Under the pieces are notes generated by a model, which saw nothing but the letters and a program-made list of their open reading frames with translations, did no database searches and was not told where the DNA came from. The position numbers were made by a program, and so were the translations under genes. A stretch of 6,513 nucleotides of DNA from Accumulibacter sp. (GTDB lineage Bacteria; Pseudomonadota; Gammaproteobacteria; Burkholderiales; Rhodocyclaceae), in contig JAISQQ010000405.1 in the NCBI GenBank assembly GCA_031274075.1, positions 1 through 6,513 of the forward strand, in the 5' to 3' direction. Shown here piece after piece: positions 1 through 6,111 of the stretch; the stretch's first letter is position 1, and each line of letters starts with the position of its first letter.

Positions 1-302
1 AAGGGCCGCAAGGCGCGCTGGGCGTGCCGCTAACCCCAGGCCGGAGCATCGCCGTCGACCCGCGCCACGTGCCGCTCGGCGCGCCCGTGTTCCTGTCCAC
101 GACCGAGCCGCTCTCGCAGATCCCGCTCACGCGCCTGATGCTGGCGCAAGACACCGGCGGCGCCATTCGCGGCGTGGTGCGCGCCGATTTCTTCTGGGGC
201 TTCGGCCCCGACGCCGGCGCGCAGGCGGGCCGGATGAAACAGCAGGGCGCGATGTGGCTGTTGCTGCCGGTGGAAGGTGGTACGCCCTCCCCCGATTTTT
301 GA
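1..302 (+). CDS. mltA: Membrane-bound lytic murein transglycosylase A, C-terminal fragment (5' truncated by window edge)
   Basis: The reading frame is open from base 3 and ends at TGA 300-302, giving 99 visible residues. These match the 3D domain that closes MltA proteins. The three aspartates that name the domain are visible: in AVDPRHVPLG (visible residue 19), AQDTGGAIRG (residue 50) and RADFFWG (residue 62). The middle one lies where the catalytic acid of E. coli MltA is expected. The run GPQGALGVPLTP just before the domain is also typical of MltA. From family knowledge, MltA is an outer-membrane lipoprotein that cleaves the MurNAc-GlcNAc bond of peptidoglycan with formation of 1,6-anhydroMurNAc. 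The signal peptide and the rest of the enzyme lie outside the window. The GTG at 24 is an internal codon, not the start. The last ~10 residues after WLLLPVE are a short non-conserved tail. No clear terminator follows. It has no obvious functional link to the glycosylation genes downstream. Confidence 0.88.
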   Translation, partial: GPQGALGVPLTPGRSIAVDPRHVPLGAPVFLSTTEPLSQIPLTRLMLAQDTGGAIRGVVRADFFWGFGPDAGAQAGRMKQQGAMWLLLPVEGGTPSPDF

Positions 303-433
303 GCAAGGTCCCCGGTAAAGCCGCCTTCGATACGGAGATCGCTTATTCCAATTCGCGTTGGAAACGAGAAGCGGAGACGAGCCAAAGAAGCTGTTTTAGA
401 AATCGGAAAGACGTTTGAGAAGCAGAGGGATCA

Positions 434-559
434 TCCAGGGTAGGGCGCGATCTCCGAGCGCGCCGGGGGGCGGCGTCCAGGGTCGGGCGCGATCTCCGAG
501 CGCGCCGGGCGGCGGCGTCCAGGGTAGGGCGCGATCTCCGAGCGCGCCGGGGGGCGGCG
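434..559. repeat. Three tandem copies of a 42-bp hairpin-forming repeat
   Basis: Units run 434-475, 476-517 and 518-559. Units 1 and 3 are identical. Unit 2 differs at two bases (C at 484, C at 510). Each unit contains a 21-nt imperfect palindrome (444-464, 486-506, 528-548) with arms GGCGCG and CGCGCC around a core reading ATCTCCGAG, in which TC/GA can also pair. The 42-bp length is a multiple of three, so every frame stays open across it and spurious ORFs arise on both strands. The near identity suggests recent duplication. Confidence 0.9.
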
Positions 560-581
560 GTTTCGGAGAAACCGCCCTACC
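556..581 (-). repeat. Inverted, diverged copy of the same hairpin family
   Basis: GGCGGTTTC (556-564) and GAAACCGCC (568-576) form a perfect 9-bp stem with a 3-nt loop. Read on the minus strand, the 26-mer starts GGTAGGGCG, has the core TCTCCGA and ends CGCC, in register with the 26-mer inside the 42-bp units. The two versions differ at six positions, all in the stem, and two base pairs change on both sides so that pairing is kept. No run of T follows on either strand, so it does not look like a simple intrinsic terminator. Confidence 0.75.
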
Positions 582-715
582 TTCACCCAGTGCTCGAATT
601 GAGGTTTTTGGGATATAAGCATTTCTCGTACCCATTTTTTTAAAACAGCTTCTCAGGATTTTGTTGGAGGTTCATTTCATTCACAGTATCTACGCTTGCC
701 GCGATTTCCAGGATA

Positions 716-2245
716 ATGCCGGAGGAAATCCCTATCGATTTCGATCCCGCGGAGAAACCCAGGAAACCCCCAATGAACTGTCCGCTTCCCCAGAAACGCG
801 TGAATACCCTCCTTACGGCTCTGCGAACGACGGCAAATACCCAGACCGAGTCGCTTCTCGGCGCCCTGCTGATCGATGAGTTGCCGGGAGAAGGCCGCCT
901 GCCGGCCCTGGACATGATGGAAAAACGGAGAGGGAGCCTTTGCCTGGCAACGGAAGTTCCCGCACTGGTCGCCGTCTATGAGGACTTTCGCCAGACCAAT
1001 CAGGAACCGTTCCTTGCCGCGGCCTTGGACGAGCTGCTGGAGCGGACATTGCGGATGTGCCGTGGATTGGAAAGATCCCGTCTCATCGAGCGGATATGGG
1101 CAGCGATGCCCCATTCGATGAAAGCCTACGGTTATCTACGCAGTTGCTACCTTGACGCGCGTTTTGACGACATCGCGCGAACCTACCCCGACGAACGGGT
1201 TCCGGAAGACGATCTCGCAGCCTGGATATTTCTCTCGCAGGCCGCGTTACGCTCGGGGGAACACGATGAGGCACGCGGTATCCTGTCCATTCTCCACGCA
1301 CGCCATCCCGGGAATCCGTTCGTCCAGGAACTCCTGGCGAACGCCCTGATCGCCGGCGGCGATTTTGAAGCGGCCGACGCAATCTATCGCCGCCTGGAGG
1401 AAAACTATGTGTGGCCAGCGGGTCTCATCAGGTTGTCCGACATTCATGTCGAACAACATTATGTGTCGGCGCAATGGGATGACCCGCCGGAGCGTTTCCA
1501 ATGGCTGTGCCGCCCCGCCAGCCACGACGCGGCGCACGTGTTCGTCATCGGCGTCGACGATCGCTACGCTAGGCGCTATCTGCCGGATCTGCTGGATTCT
1601 CTCGCGCGCGTCTACCCGCCAGGAGGCTGGCGTCTACACATCCATCTGATCAATCCGGTATCGGCAACGCGGGACTGGATCGTCGGCTTGCGACAATCCG
1701 GAACCCCGCTGTGCGCCACGACCGAACACGTGGCGCCGCGAGCCGCCGAGACGTCGGACACGCGGCGTATCGTCGAGACGCGCACTTATTACGCTTGCGC
1801 GCGTTTCTGCGTCCTGCCGCGCCTGCTCGAACAGTACGCCCGGCCACTCTGGGTCATCGACGCGGACATGCTGGCGCTGCGCCCGGTCGATACACTGTTG
1901 GCCGAGGCCGGAGACCCGGCGCCTCATATCGGCATCGTTCCGCTGGGCGCGCGTGCGCGTTGCCTCAGCGAATACATCTGGCTTTCGGTCAGCTATTACT
2001 CGCTGGCGCCCGCAACCCTGCGCTTCACGCGCACCCTGGCGCGCCAGATCAATCACTTGCTGGCTTGCGACCAATGGGGATGGGGGCTCGACCAGACCAC
2101 GTTTTTTGCCGTACTCGCCTGGTTCGAACGCCACCACCCCGATTTCAGGGTCGCCCGCATCCCGTGCTCCCTTGTAGACGACAAGGACGACAAGCATTCA
2201 ACGGCCTATTTCCGCAGTCTTGTAGGCTCAAACTCGATGAAATGA
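716..2245 (+). CDS. TPR-like / GT-A-fold glycosyltransferase-like protein
   Basis: Up to 509 residues. The N-terminal half is mostly helical in character. Residues ~165-230 read like two degenerate TPR units (AWIFLSQAALRSGEHDEARGI and FVQELLANALIAGGDFEAAD). From ~273 on it resembles a nucleotide-diphospho-sugar transferase of GT-A fold. It shows an opening strand HVFVIGVDDRYARRYLPDLL, then YYACARFCVLPRLLEQYA (~358-375) leading into WVIDADMLALRPVD (379-392). In that stretch D382-A-D384 is a DxD-type motif expected to hold a metal ion and the nucleotide sugar. LDQTTFFAVLAW (458-469) occupies the place of the DQ motif found late in such enzymes. The GT8 C-terminal HxxGxxKPW motif is absent, so a specific family is not assigned. 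No signal peptide or membrane segment is visible, so it is presumably cytoplasmic. The longest reading starts at ATG 716, but ATG 773 (residue 20) has a better-placed AGGA and may be the true start. Sugar and acceptor are unknown. It converges with the minus-strand operon. Confidence 0.8.
   Translation: MPEEIPIDFDPAEKPRKPPMNCPLPQKRVNTLLTALRTTANTQTESLLGALLIDELPGEGRLPALDMMEKRRGSLCLATEVPALVAVYEDFRQTNQEPFLAAALDELLERTLRMCRGLERSRLIERIWAAMPHSMKAYGYLRSCYLDARFDDIARTYPDERVPEDDLAAWIFLSQAALRSGEHDEARGILSILHARHPGNPFVQELLANALIAGGDFEAADAIYRRLEENYVWPAGLIRLSDIHVEQHYVSAQWDDPPERFQWLCRPASHDAAHVFVIGVDDRYARRYLPDLLDSLARVYPPGGWRLHIHLINPVSATRDWIVGLRQSGTPLCATTEHVAPRAAETSDTRRIVETRTYYACARFCVLPRLLEQYARPLWVIDADMLALRPVDTLLAEAGDPAPHIGIVPLGARARCLSEYIWLSVSYYSLAPATLRFTRTLARQINHLLACDQWGWGLDQTTFFAVLAWFERHHPDFRVARIPCSLVDDKDDKHSTAYFRSLVGSNSMK
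761..764 (+). promoter_or_regulatory. Candidate ribosome binding site favouring the ATG at 773
   Basis: AGGA at 761-764 lies 8 nt before ATG 773, a normal spacing. The only comparable motif before ATG 716 is AGGA at 710-713, just 2 nt from the start, which is too close. A strong GGAGGAAA at 721-728 has no ATG, GTG or TTG at a suitable distance. If 773 is used, the protein has 490 residues and begins MNCPLPQKRV. Confidence 0.4.
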
Positions 2246-2255
2246 CCTGGAGCGT

Positions 2256-4358
2256 TCAGCCGGAAAAAAGCGCGCTCAACAAGGATTCGAGCCGGCGCGC
2301 GAAAGATACGCCGTCGAACAGCCCGGAAGCCGCCCGGAGCGCCTCGGTCCTGGCGCGCAGGCGGAGGCGAAGCCCGGCGTCGCGGCACAGGCCGACGACG
2401 CGCTCACGATACGCTTCCGGCGTATCGGCGATCAATTCCTCCAATCCTGCCGTCGCCAGCAGGCTGGCGGCCACCCGCGCGGCGAAGGCTTCGCCGCGCA
2501 GCGTTACCACCGGCACGCCGGCCCACAGCGCGTCGGAAGTCGTCGTATGGCCGTTGCATGGAAAGGTGTCGAGCGCGAGATCGGCGAGCGGCAGGCGCGC
2601 CAGGTGTTCCGCCTGCGGCCGTCCGTCGGCGAAGACCAGACGGCCGGGGGCCACGCCGGAGCACGCGGCCACGCGCCGCAGCTCGTCCTCGGCCCACGGG
2701 TTGGAGGCCCACAGCCAGAGCACGGCCTCGGGCACGGCGCGCAACACTTCGAGCCAGAGAGCGAACATCTCCGGCGTGATCTTGTAGGTCTGGTTGAACG
2801 AGCACAGCACCAGGGCCTCTTCCGGCAGCCCCTGCGCGGCGCGCGTCGACGCCGCGCCGCATTCGCGTTGGCGGCAATTCGGCTGATAGCAGGGCAGGTA
2901 CAGCAGGCGCTCGCTGAACATCCACTGGTGTTCCGCCGGCGCGGTGATTTCGTCGGCGATCAGGTAATCGGCCCACGGCGCGCCGAGCGTTCCGGGATAA
3001 CCGAGCCAGTTGATCTGCACCGGCGCCAGCCGGTATTGCAGCCATTCGCTGTGGTTCCCCTCGGTGTAGCCCTTGAGGTCGATGAGCACGTCCAGCTCCA
3101 GCGCGGCGATGCGCGCCACGGCTTGCGGCGCGGGCAGCCCGGCGAGTTCGACGAAATGCTCGACGCTGGCGACGGCGCGCGCGCGCATCGGACTGCCGTC
3201 GTCGACGCTGTAGGAAAGGGCGAAAATCTCGAAACGCGAGCGGTCGTGCGCTTCGAGCAGGTCGATCATCAGGAAAACCGTGGCGTGGCTTTTGAAGTCG
3301 GACGAAAGGTAGCCGACGCGCAGGCGCTCGCGCCGCTTGCCGCGCGCCGGCGGCATGGACGGCATGGGCGGCATGGGTGCTTGGCCGCGGTAAAGCCGGG
3401 CGCTGTGGTTTTCGGCGCAGCGGCGCTGCAGCGCCGGCGTCGTGCCCGGCAGCGACAGCACGATGAACGGCGGGATGTCCGCGGTATCGTCTTCGACCGC
3501 CGCGCGCACGCGCCGGACGAGTTCGCCGAGGCCGTCCCAGCGGCACAGATGCATCTGCTGGAAGAGGAATTGCGCGGCGATCAGCCCGTCGTCCGGAGCG
3601 CACGCCGCCGCCCGTTCGAGCGCGGCCGCCGCCTCGATGCGGCGGCCGGCGTCGAGGTGCAGCATGCCCAGGTCGAAATGCGCCGCCGCGTCTTCCGGCG
3701 AGGCGGCGATGGCCCGTTCGTACAGCGCCCGCGCCGCGTCCTCGCGCCCGAGCTGGGCATAGAGGTTGGCCAGGTTGACGAGAATCGACGGCGCCTGCGC
3801 GTCGAAGCGCAGCGCGGCCTCGTATTCGCCGATCGCCGCCTCGGCGTCGTCCCGCGCGGCAAGGGCCGCGCCGCGCTCGAAATGCCGCCGGGCGCAAAGA
3901 TTGCCGTAGAGCCGCGCCGCGTCGCCGTCGTCCGGCGCCAGCCGCCGCCACTGCGCGACGGCGTCGAGGGCGGCATCGACTCGTCCGCACAGCGTCGCGC
4001 TGGCCGCCAGCCCGCGCCACAGCGCCGGGTCGCGCGGCAGGCCGCGCACGGCGAGGGCGAACGCGGCCATCGCTTCTTCCTGGCGGCCGGCGTCGGCCAG
4101 CGACGAGGCCAGCCCGGCGTGGTAGTTGGCGGCCTGCGGCCGCGCCGAGATCGCCGCGCGCATCTTGCGTTCTCCGGCGGCAGGCTCGCCGCCGTCGAAC
4201 AGCGCCTTTCCGAGCAGGAACAGTGCGTCGGGATTGCCCGGATCGAATTTCAGCCCTCGCTCGTAACAGCGGCGCGCCTCGGCCAGCCGCCCCGCCTGCT
4301 GATGCGCCAGACCCTCGGCAAACAGCCGCGCGGCTTCGTTTTTCCTATGCGCGCTCAC
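2256..4358 (-). CDS. TPR-containing O-GlcNAc transferase / SPINDLY-type glycosyltransferase (GT41)
   Basis: 700 residues, start GTG at 4358. Residues ~6-255 are tandem TPR helices, for example AGRLAEARRCYERGLKFDPGNPDA and LGREDAARALYERAIAASPED. They are probably the protein-substrate docking superhelix. A Pro/Met-rich linker (~327-339) leads into a GT41 catalytic region, ~345-700. Visible GT41 hallmarks are RVGYLSSDFKSHAT with H358, the position of the conserved active-site His; INWLGYPGTLGAPWADYLIAD (~449-469); FNQTYKI with K526, equivalent to the essential Lys of human OGT; AEHLARL with H585; and LDTFPCNGHTTTSDALWAG (596-614), the UDP-phosphate-binding loop. All key residues I can place are present, so it should be active. 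From family knowledge it transfers a sugar from a nucleotide donor to Ser/Thr of proteins in the cytoplasm. The donor here could be UDP-GlcNAc or another sugar. The start overlaps the upstream gene by 14 nt, suggesting translational coupling. Its stop lies 10 bp from that of the convergent gene. Confidence 0.88.
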   Translation of the reverse strand: MSAHRKNEAARLFAEGLAHQQAGRLAEARRCYERGLKFDPGNPDALFLLGKALFDGGEPAAGERKMRAAISARPQAANYHAGLASSLADAGRQEEAMAAFALAVRGLPRDPALWRGLAASATLCGRVDAALDAVAQWRRLAPDDGDAARLYGNLCARRHFERGAALAARDDAEAAIGEYEAALRFDAQAPSILVNLANLYAQLGREDAARALYERAIAASPEDAAAHFDLGMLHLDAGRRIEAAAALERAAACAPDDGLIAAQFLFQQMHLCRWDGLGELVRRVRAAVEDDTADIPPFIVLSLPGTTPALQRRCAENHSARLYRGQAPMPPMPSMPPARGKRRERLRVGYLSSDFKSHATVFLMIDLLEAHDRSRFEIFALSYSVDDGSPMRARAVASVEHFVELAGLPAPQAVARIAALELDVLIDLKGYTEGNHSEWLQYRLAPVQINWLGYPGTLGAPWADYLIADEITAPAEHQWMFSERLLYLPCYQPNCRQRECGAASTRAAQGLPEEALVLCSFNQTYKITPEMFALWLEVLRAVPEAVLWLWASNPWAEDELRRVAACSGVAPGRLVFADGRPQAEHLARLPLADLALDTFPCNGHTTTSDALWAGVPVVTLRGEAFAARVAASLLATAGLEELIADTPEAYRERVVGLCRDAGLRLRLRARTEALRAASGLFDGVSFARRLESLLSALFSG
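3352..3378 (-). repeat. Triple 9-bp repeat coding the Met/Pro linker
   Basis: On the + strand, GGCATGGAC, GGCATGGGC and GGCATGGGT follow directly at 3352-3360, 3361-3369 and 3370-3378. On the coding strand they give the APMPPMPSMPPA linker between the TPR superhelix and the GT41 domain (~residues 327-338). The unit keeps the frame, so copy-number change would only alter linker length. Confidence 0.8.
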
Positions 4359-6096
4359 GGTGTTCCCGAATCATCGTCTGCAAGGCGATGGCGACGTCCG
4401 CCAGCACCGGTTCCCATTGCCGGATATGCCGCTGGCGGAAAATCCGCATGCTCGGATACCAGGGCGAATCGGCGCGATCGAGCAGCCAGCGCCACTCGCT
4501 TTCCGCCCGGTTGAGCAGCCACACCGGTTTGCCCAGCGCGCCGGCCAGGTGCGCCGTCGCCGTATCCACGGAAATCACCAGGTCGAGCGCCATGACCAGC
4601 GCCGCGGTGTCGTCGAAATCCTTGAGTTCGCCCGCCCGGTCGATCACCCCGGCCTGCCGCAGAACGGCGGCCTGCGCCGGGTCGAGCGGCTCCTTGTTGA
4701 GGCTCACCCAGCAGGCGTCGACGCCGGAAAACAGCGGCGCCAGCAGCGACGGGCAAAGTTCGAAGCTTTTCCGGTGCGGGCCGCGCTTGCCGGTCGCCCA
4801 GGCCACGCCGACCTTGAGCCGGGATTCGCCGGCCAGGACTTCGCGCCAGCGCCGGCATTTTTCCGCGTCGGGGCGCAAATAAGGAAGCGCCGCCGGAATC
4901 GTCTCCAGCGTCGTGCCAAAAGCCAGCGGCAGACTCAGCAGCGGACAATGATGCGTATAGCCGTGTTCGTCCGGTTGTTCGTCCGGCGTTCCCGCGACCA
5001 CCTCGGCGAGCGCGCCGAAACTGCGTTCGAACAGCCGCAGCAGGGGCTGGCGCGTATGCAGGCGGACGCGGCCGAAGCGCCCGGCCGCCAGCGGCGCGAA
5101 GCGGCTGAACTGGATGGCGTCGCCGAAGCCCTGTTCGGCGTAAATGATCAGCCCGGAGGATTCCCGCGCCAGGGTTTCGCCCGACCAGCGCGGCAAGCGG
5201 CTCACCGGCCGGCGGACCGATTCGCCGTCCCGCCGCGAGGCGAAGCGCCACTCGTATTCGCGCCAGCCTTCCGGCAGCCGGCCGGTCAACAGCAGCACGC
5301 AGGCCAGGCCGAAATGCGCCTCGCCGTCGCCGGGATCGCGCGCCAGGATTTTCCGGTACGCGCTTTCCTCCTCGCCGAAGCGCCCCTGCAAGCCCAGCAC
5401 CATCGCCCGGTTGCGCTGCAAGCCGGCATCGTCCGGGATCAGGGCCAGGGCATGGTCGAAGCGGGCCAGCGCCAGATCGAGACGCCCTTGCCGCTTGTGC
5501 AGGATGCCCAGGCCGTTGCTCGCTTCGAGTTGATCGGGTTCGATGGTCAGGGCGGTTTCGAAGGCGCGAATCGCGTCCTCCTCCCAGCCCGCGTCGGCAA
5601 AAGCCTGGCCCATGCCGGCAAAGGCGCGGTGATGCCGCGGATCGATGCGCAGCGCTTTCTCGTAGCAGGCCAGCGCGGCATCGAGGTCGCCGTTTTCCTG
5701 GCAAACCCGCGCCAGGGCGTCGAGCGTGTCCAGGGCGTCGGGGCGCAGCGCCAGCGCGCGCTCCAGGCAAGTACGCGCCTTCTTCGAATCGCCGAGCCGC
5801 CAGTACACCACGCCGAGATTGCGCGCCAGTTCGGGCGACGGCGGCGCGATCTCCATCGCCGCCTCATAACACCGCCGCGCTTCGTCCAGACGCCCGCCTA
5901 GCTGCCGATCGAAGCCAAGCTGGCACAAAGCCAGGTAATCGCCAGGCGAGCGCTCCAGGAGTTGCCGGAGTTCGCTGAAATCAGAGGACTGAGGACAGAG
6001 GATAGAAGACAGTAATTCTTGCGGGCGCTCCACGCCCGGTAACTGGACTGTCCCCTGTCCTCTGTCTTCTGTCATCTGACACCCGACACCTGTCAC
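4345..6096 (-). CDS. TPR protein with C-terminal GT9-like glycosyltransferase domain
   Basis: Up to 583 residues. About six TPR units occupy ~54-257 (for example GRLDEARRCYEAAMEIAP, GDLDAALACYEKALRIDP, GRLDLALARFDHALALIP). A link with GRLPEGWREYEWRF follows, then a GT-B/GT9-like domain at ~312-575. Its signatures are YAEQGFGDAIQFSRFAPL (319-336), KVGVAWATG (428-436), SVDTATAHLAGALGKPVW (509-526) and SPWYPSMRIFRQ (544-555). This architecture is common in proteobacterial glycan and flagellar glycosylation loci; substrate and product are unknown. No signal peptide is seen, so it is probably cytoplasmic. The N-terminus is doubtful. Residues 1-~37 translate a degenerate heptamer repeat and look unlike protein, and convincing sequence begins near SSDFSELRQLLE (~37-48). 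Possible starts are GTG 6096 (overlapping the previous stop as GTGA), ATG 6075 and GTG 6033, none with a good Shine-Dalgarno sequence. An in-frame TAA at 6109-6111 bars a start further upstream. The 3' end overlaps the GT41 gene by 14 nt. Confidence 0.85.
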   Translation of the reverse strand: MTGVGCQMTEDRGQGTVQLPGVERPQELLSSILCPQSSDFSELRQLLERSPGDYLALCQLGFDRQLGGRLDEARRCYEAAMEIAPPSPELARNLGVVYWRLGDSKKARTCLERALALRPDALDTLDALARVCQENGDLDAALACYEKALRIDPRHHRAFAGMGQAFADAGWEEDAIRAFETALTIEPDQLEASNGLGILHKRQGRLDLALARFDHALALIPDDAGLQRNRAMVLGLQGRFGEEESAYRKILARDPGDGEAHFGLACVLLLTGRLPEGWREYEWRFASRRDGESVRRPVSRLPRWSGETLARESSGLIIYAEQGFGDAIQFSRFAPLAAGRFGRVRLHTRQPLLRLFERSFGALAEVVAGTPDEQPDEHGYTHHCPLLSLPLAFGTTLETIPAALPYLRPDAEKCRRWREVLAGESRLKVGVAWATGKRGPHRKSFELCPSLLAPLFSGVDACWVSLNKEPLDPAQAAVLRQAGVIDRAGELKDFDDTAALVMALDLVISVDTATAHLAGALGKPVWLLNRAESEWRWLLDRADSPWYPSMRIFRQRHIRQWEPVLADVAIALQTMIREHRERA

Positions 6097-6111
6097 CTGA
6101 TCCCTGACTTA
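5983..6111. repeat. Degenerate 7-bp repeat arranged as an imperfect palindrome
   Basis: The right arm, 6049-6111, divides into nine consecutive heptamers with consensus near TGTCNNC: TGTCCCC, TGTCCTC, TGTCTTC, TGTCATC, TGACACC, CGACACC, TGTCACC, TGATCCC, TGACTTA. The left arm, 5983-6012, has the same repeat in reverse complement: AGAGGAC, TGAGGAC, AGAGGAT, AGAAGAC. Between them (6013-6048) lies a small GC hairpin, GGGCG 6023-6027 with CGCCC 6032-6036. The whole could fold into a long imperfect hairpin. It covers the end of the methyltransferase gene and the apparent start of the TPR-GT9 gene. Confidence 0.75.

Larger units (their letters stand above)
386..653. repeat. MITE-like element with terminal inverted repeats and internal hairpin array
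   Basis: AGAAGCTGTTTTA at 386-398 is the exact reverse complement of TAAAACAGCTTCT at 641-653. With one mismatch the match extends to 17 bp (386-402 with 637-653). These arms enclose 268 bp with no protein-coding gene. The interior carries three tandem 42-bp hairpin units and one inverted hairpin copy. Size, inverted ends and lack of coding capacity fit a miniature inverted-repeat transposable element, or a non-autonomous palindromic intergenic repeat. No target-site duplication could be recognised next to either arm, so the outer boundaries are uncertain and the mobile origin is an inference. It sits in the intergenic region between mltA and the glycosyltransferase gene and could carry regulatory or termination signals for either. 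Confidence 0.55.
303..715. other. Gene-free stretch between mltA and the first glycosyltransferase
   Basis: This stretch holds no credible gene. Short ORFs here (for example 396-635 on the minus strand) only translate the 42-bp tandem repeat into a PPPGALGDR-type repeat peptide. Bases 386-653 are a repeat element described separately. Bases 303-385 contain only a small hairpin possibility, TTCCAA 346-351 with TTGGAA 358-363, and no T-tract to make it a terminator. Bases 654-715 should contain the leader of the next gene. A TTGTTG at 661-666 with CAGTAT at 684-689 (17-bp spacer) is too weak to call a promoter with any assurance. Confidence 0.6.

Noticed and set aside
346..363. Terminator after mltA from the TTCCAA/TTGGAA hairpin
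   Set aside because: The stem is only 6 bp and AT-containing with no following T-tract.
434..559. CRISPR array
   Set aside because: The 42-bp units are directly contiguous with no unique spacers between them.
610..620. Promoter -10 box TATAAG at 614-619
   Set aside because: No acceptable -35 sequence lies 16-18 bp upstream, and AT-rich ends of the repeat element produce such matches by chance.
396..635. Minus- and plus-strand short ORFs with PPPGALGDR- or GRARSPSAP-type repeats
   Set aside because: They are translations of the 42-bp tandem repeat, which stays open in every frame because its length divides by three. No start signal supports them.
556..641. Intrinsic terminator formed by the perfect hairpin and the T-run at 635-641
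   Set aside because: The T-run is about 60 nt beyond the stem, too far to act with it, and no T-run follows the hairpin on the minus strand.
2243..2258. Bidirectional terminator between the convergent genes
   Set aside because: Only 10 bp separate the stop codons and I found no stem with a T-tract there or just inside either gene end.
2404..4020. 538-codon minus-strand frame overlapping the GT41 gene
   Set aside because: It is a shifted frame of the GT41 gene with very high Arg content and no motif.
2547..4514. 655-codon open frame on the + strand opposite the GT41 gene
   Set aside because: Its product is Arg/Ala/Gly/Gln-rich with no recognisable domain, and the minus strand carries clear TPR and GT41 motifs. 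Long antisense frames are expected in GC-rich coding DNA.
4360..5901. 513-codon open frame on the + strand opposite the TPR-GT9 gene
   Set aside because: Composition is Arg/Gln/Ala-biased and unlike a folded protein. It mirrors the codon pattern of the real gene on the other strand.
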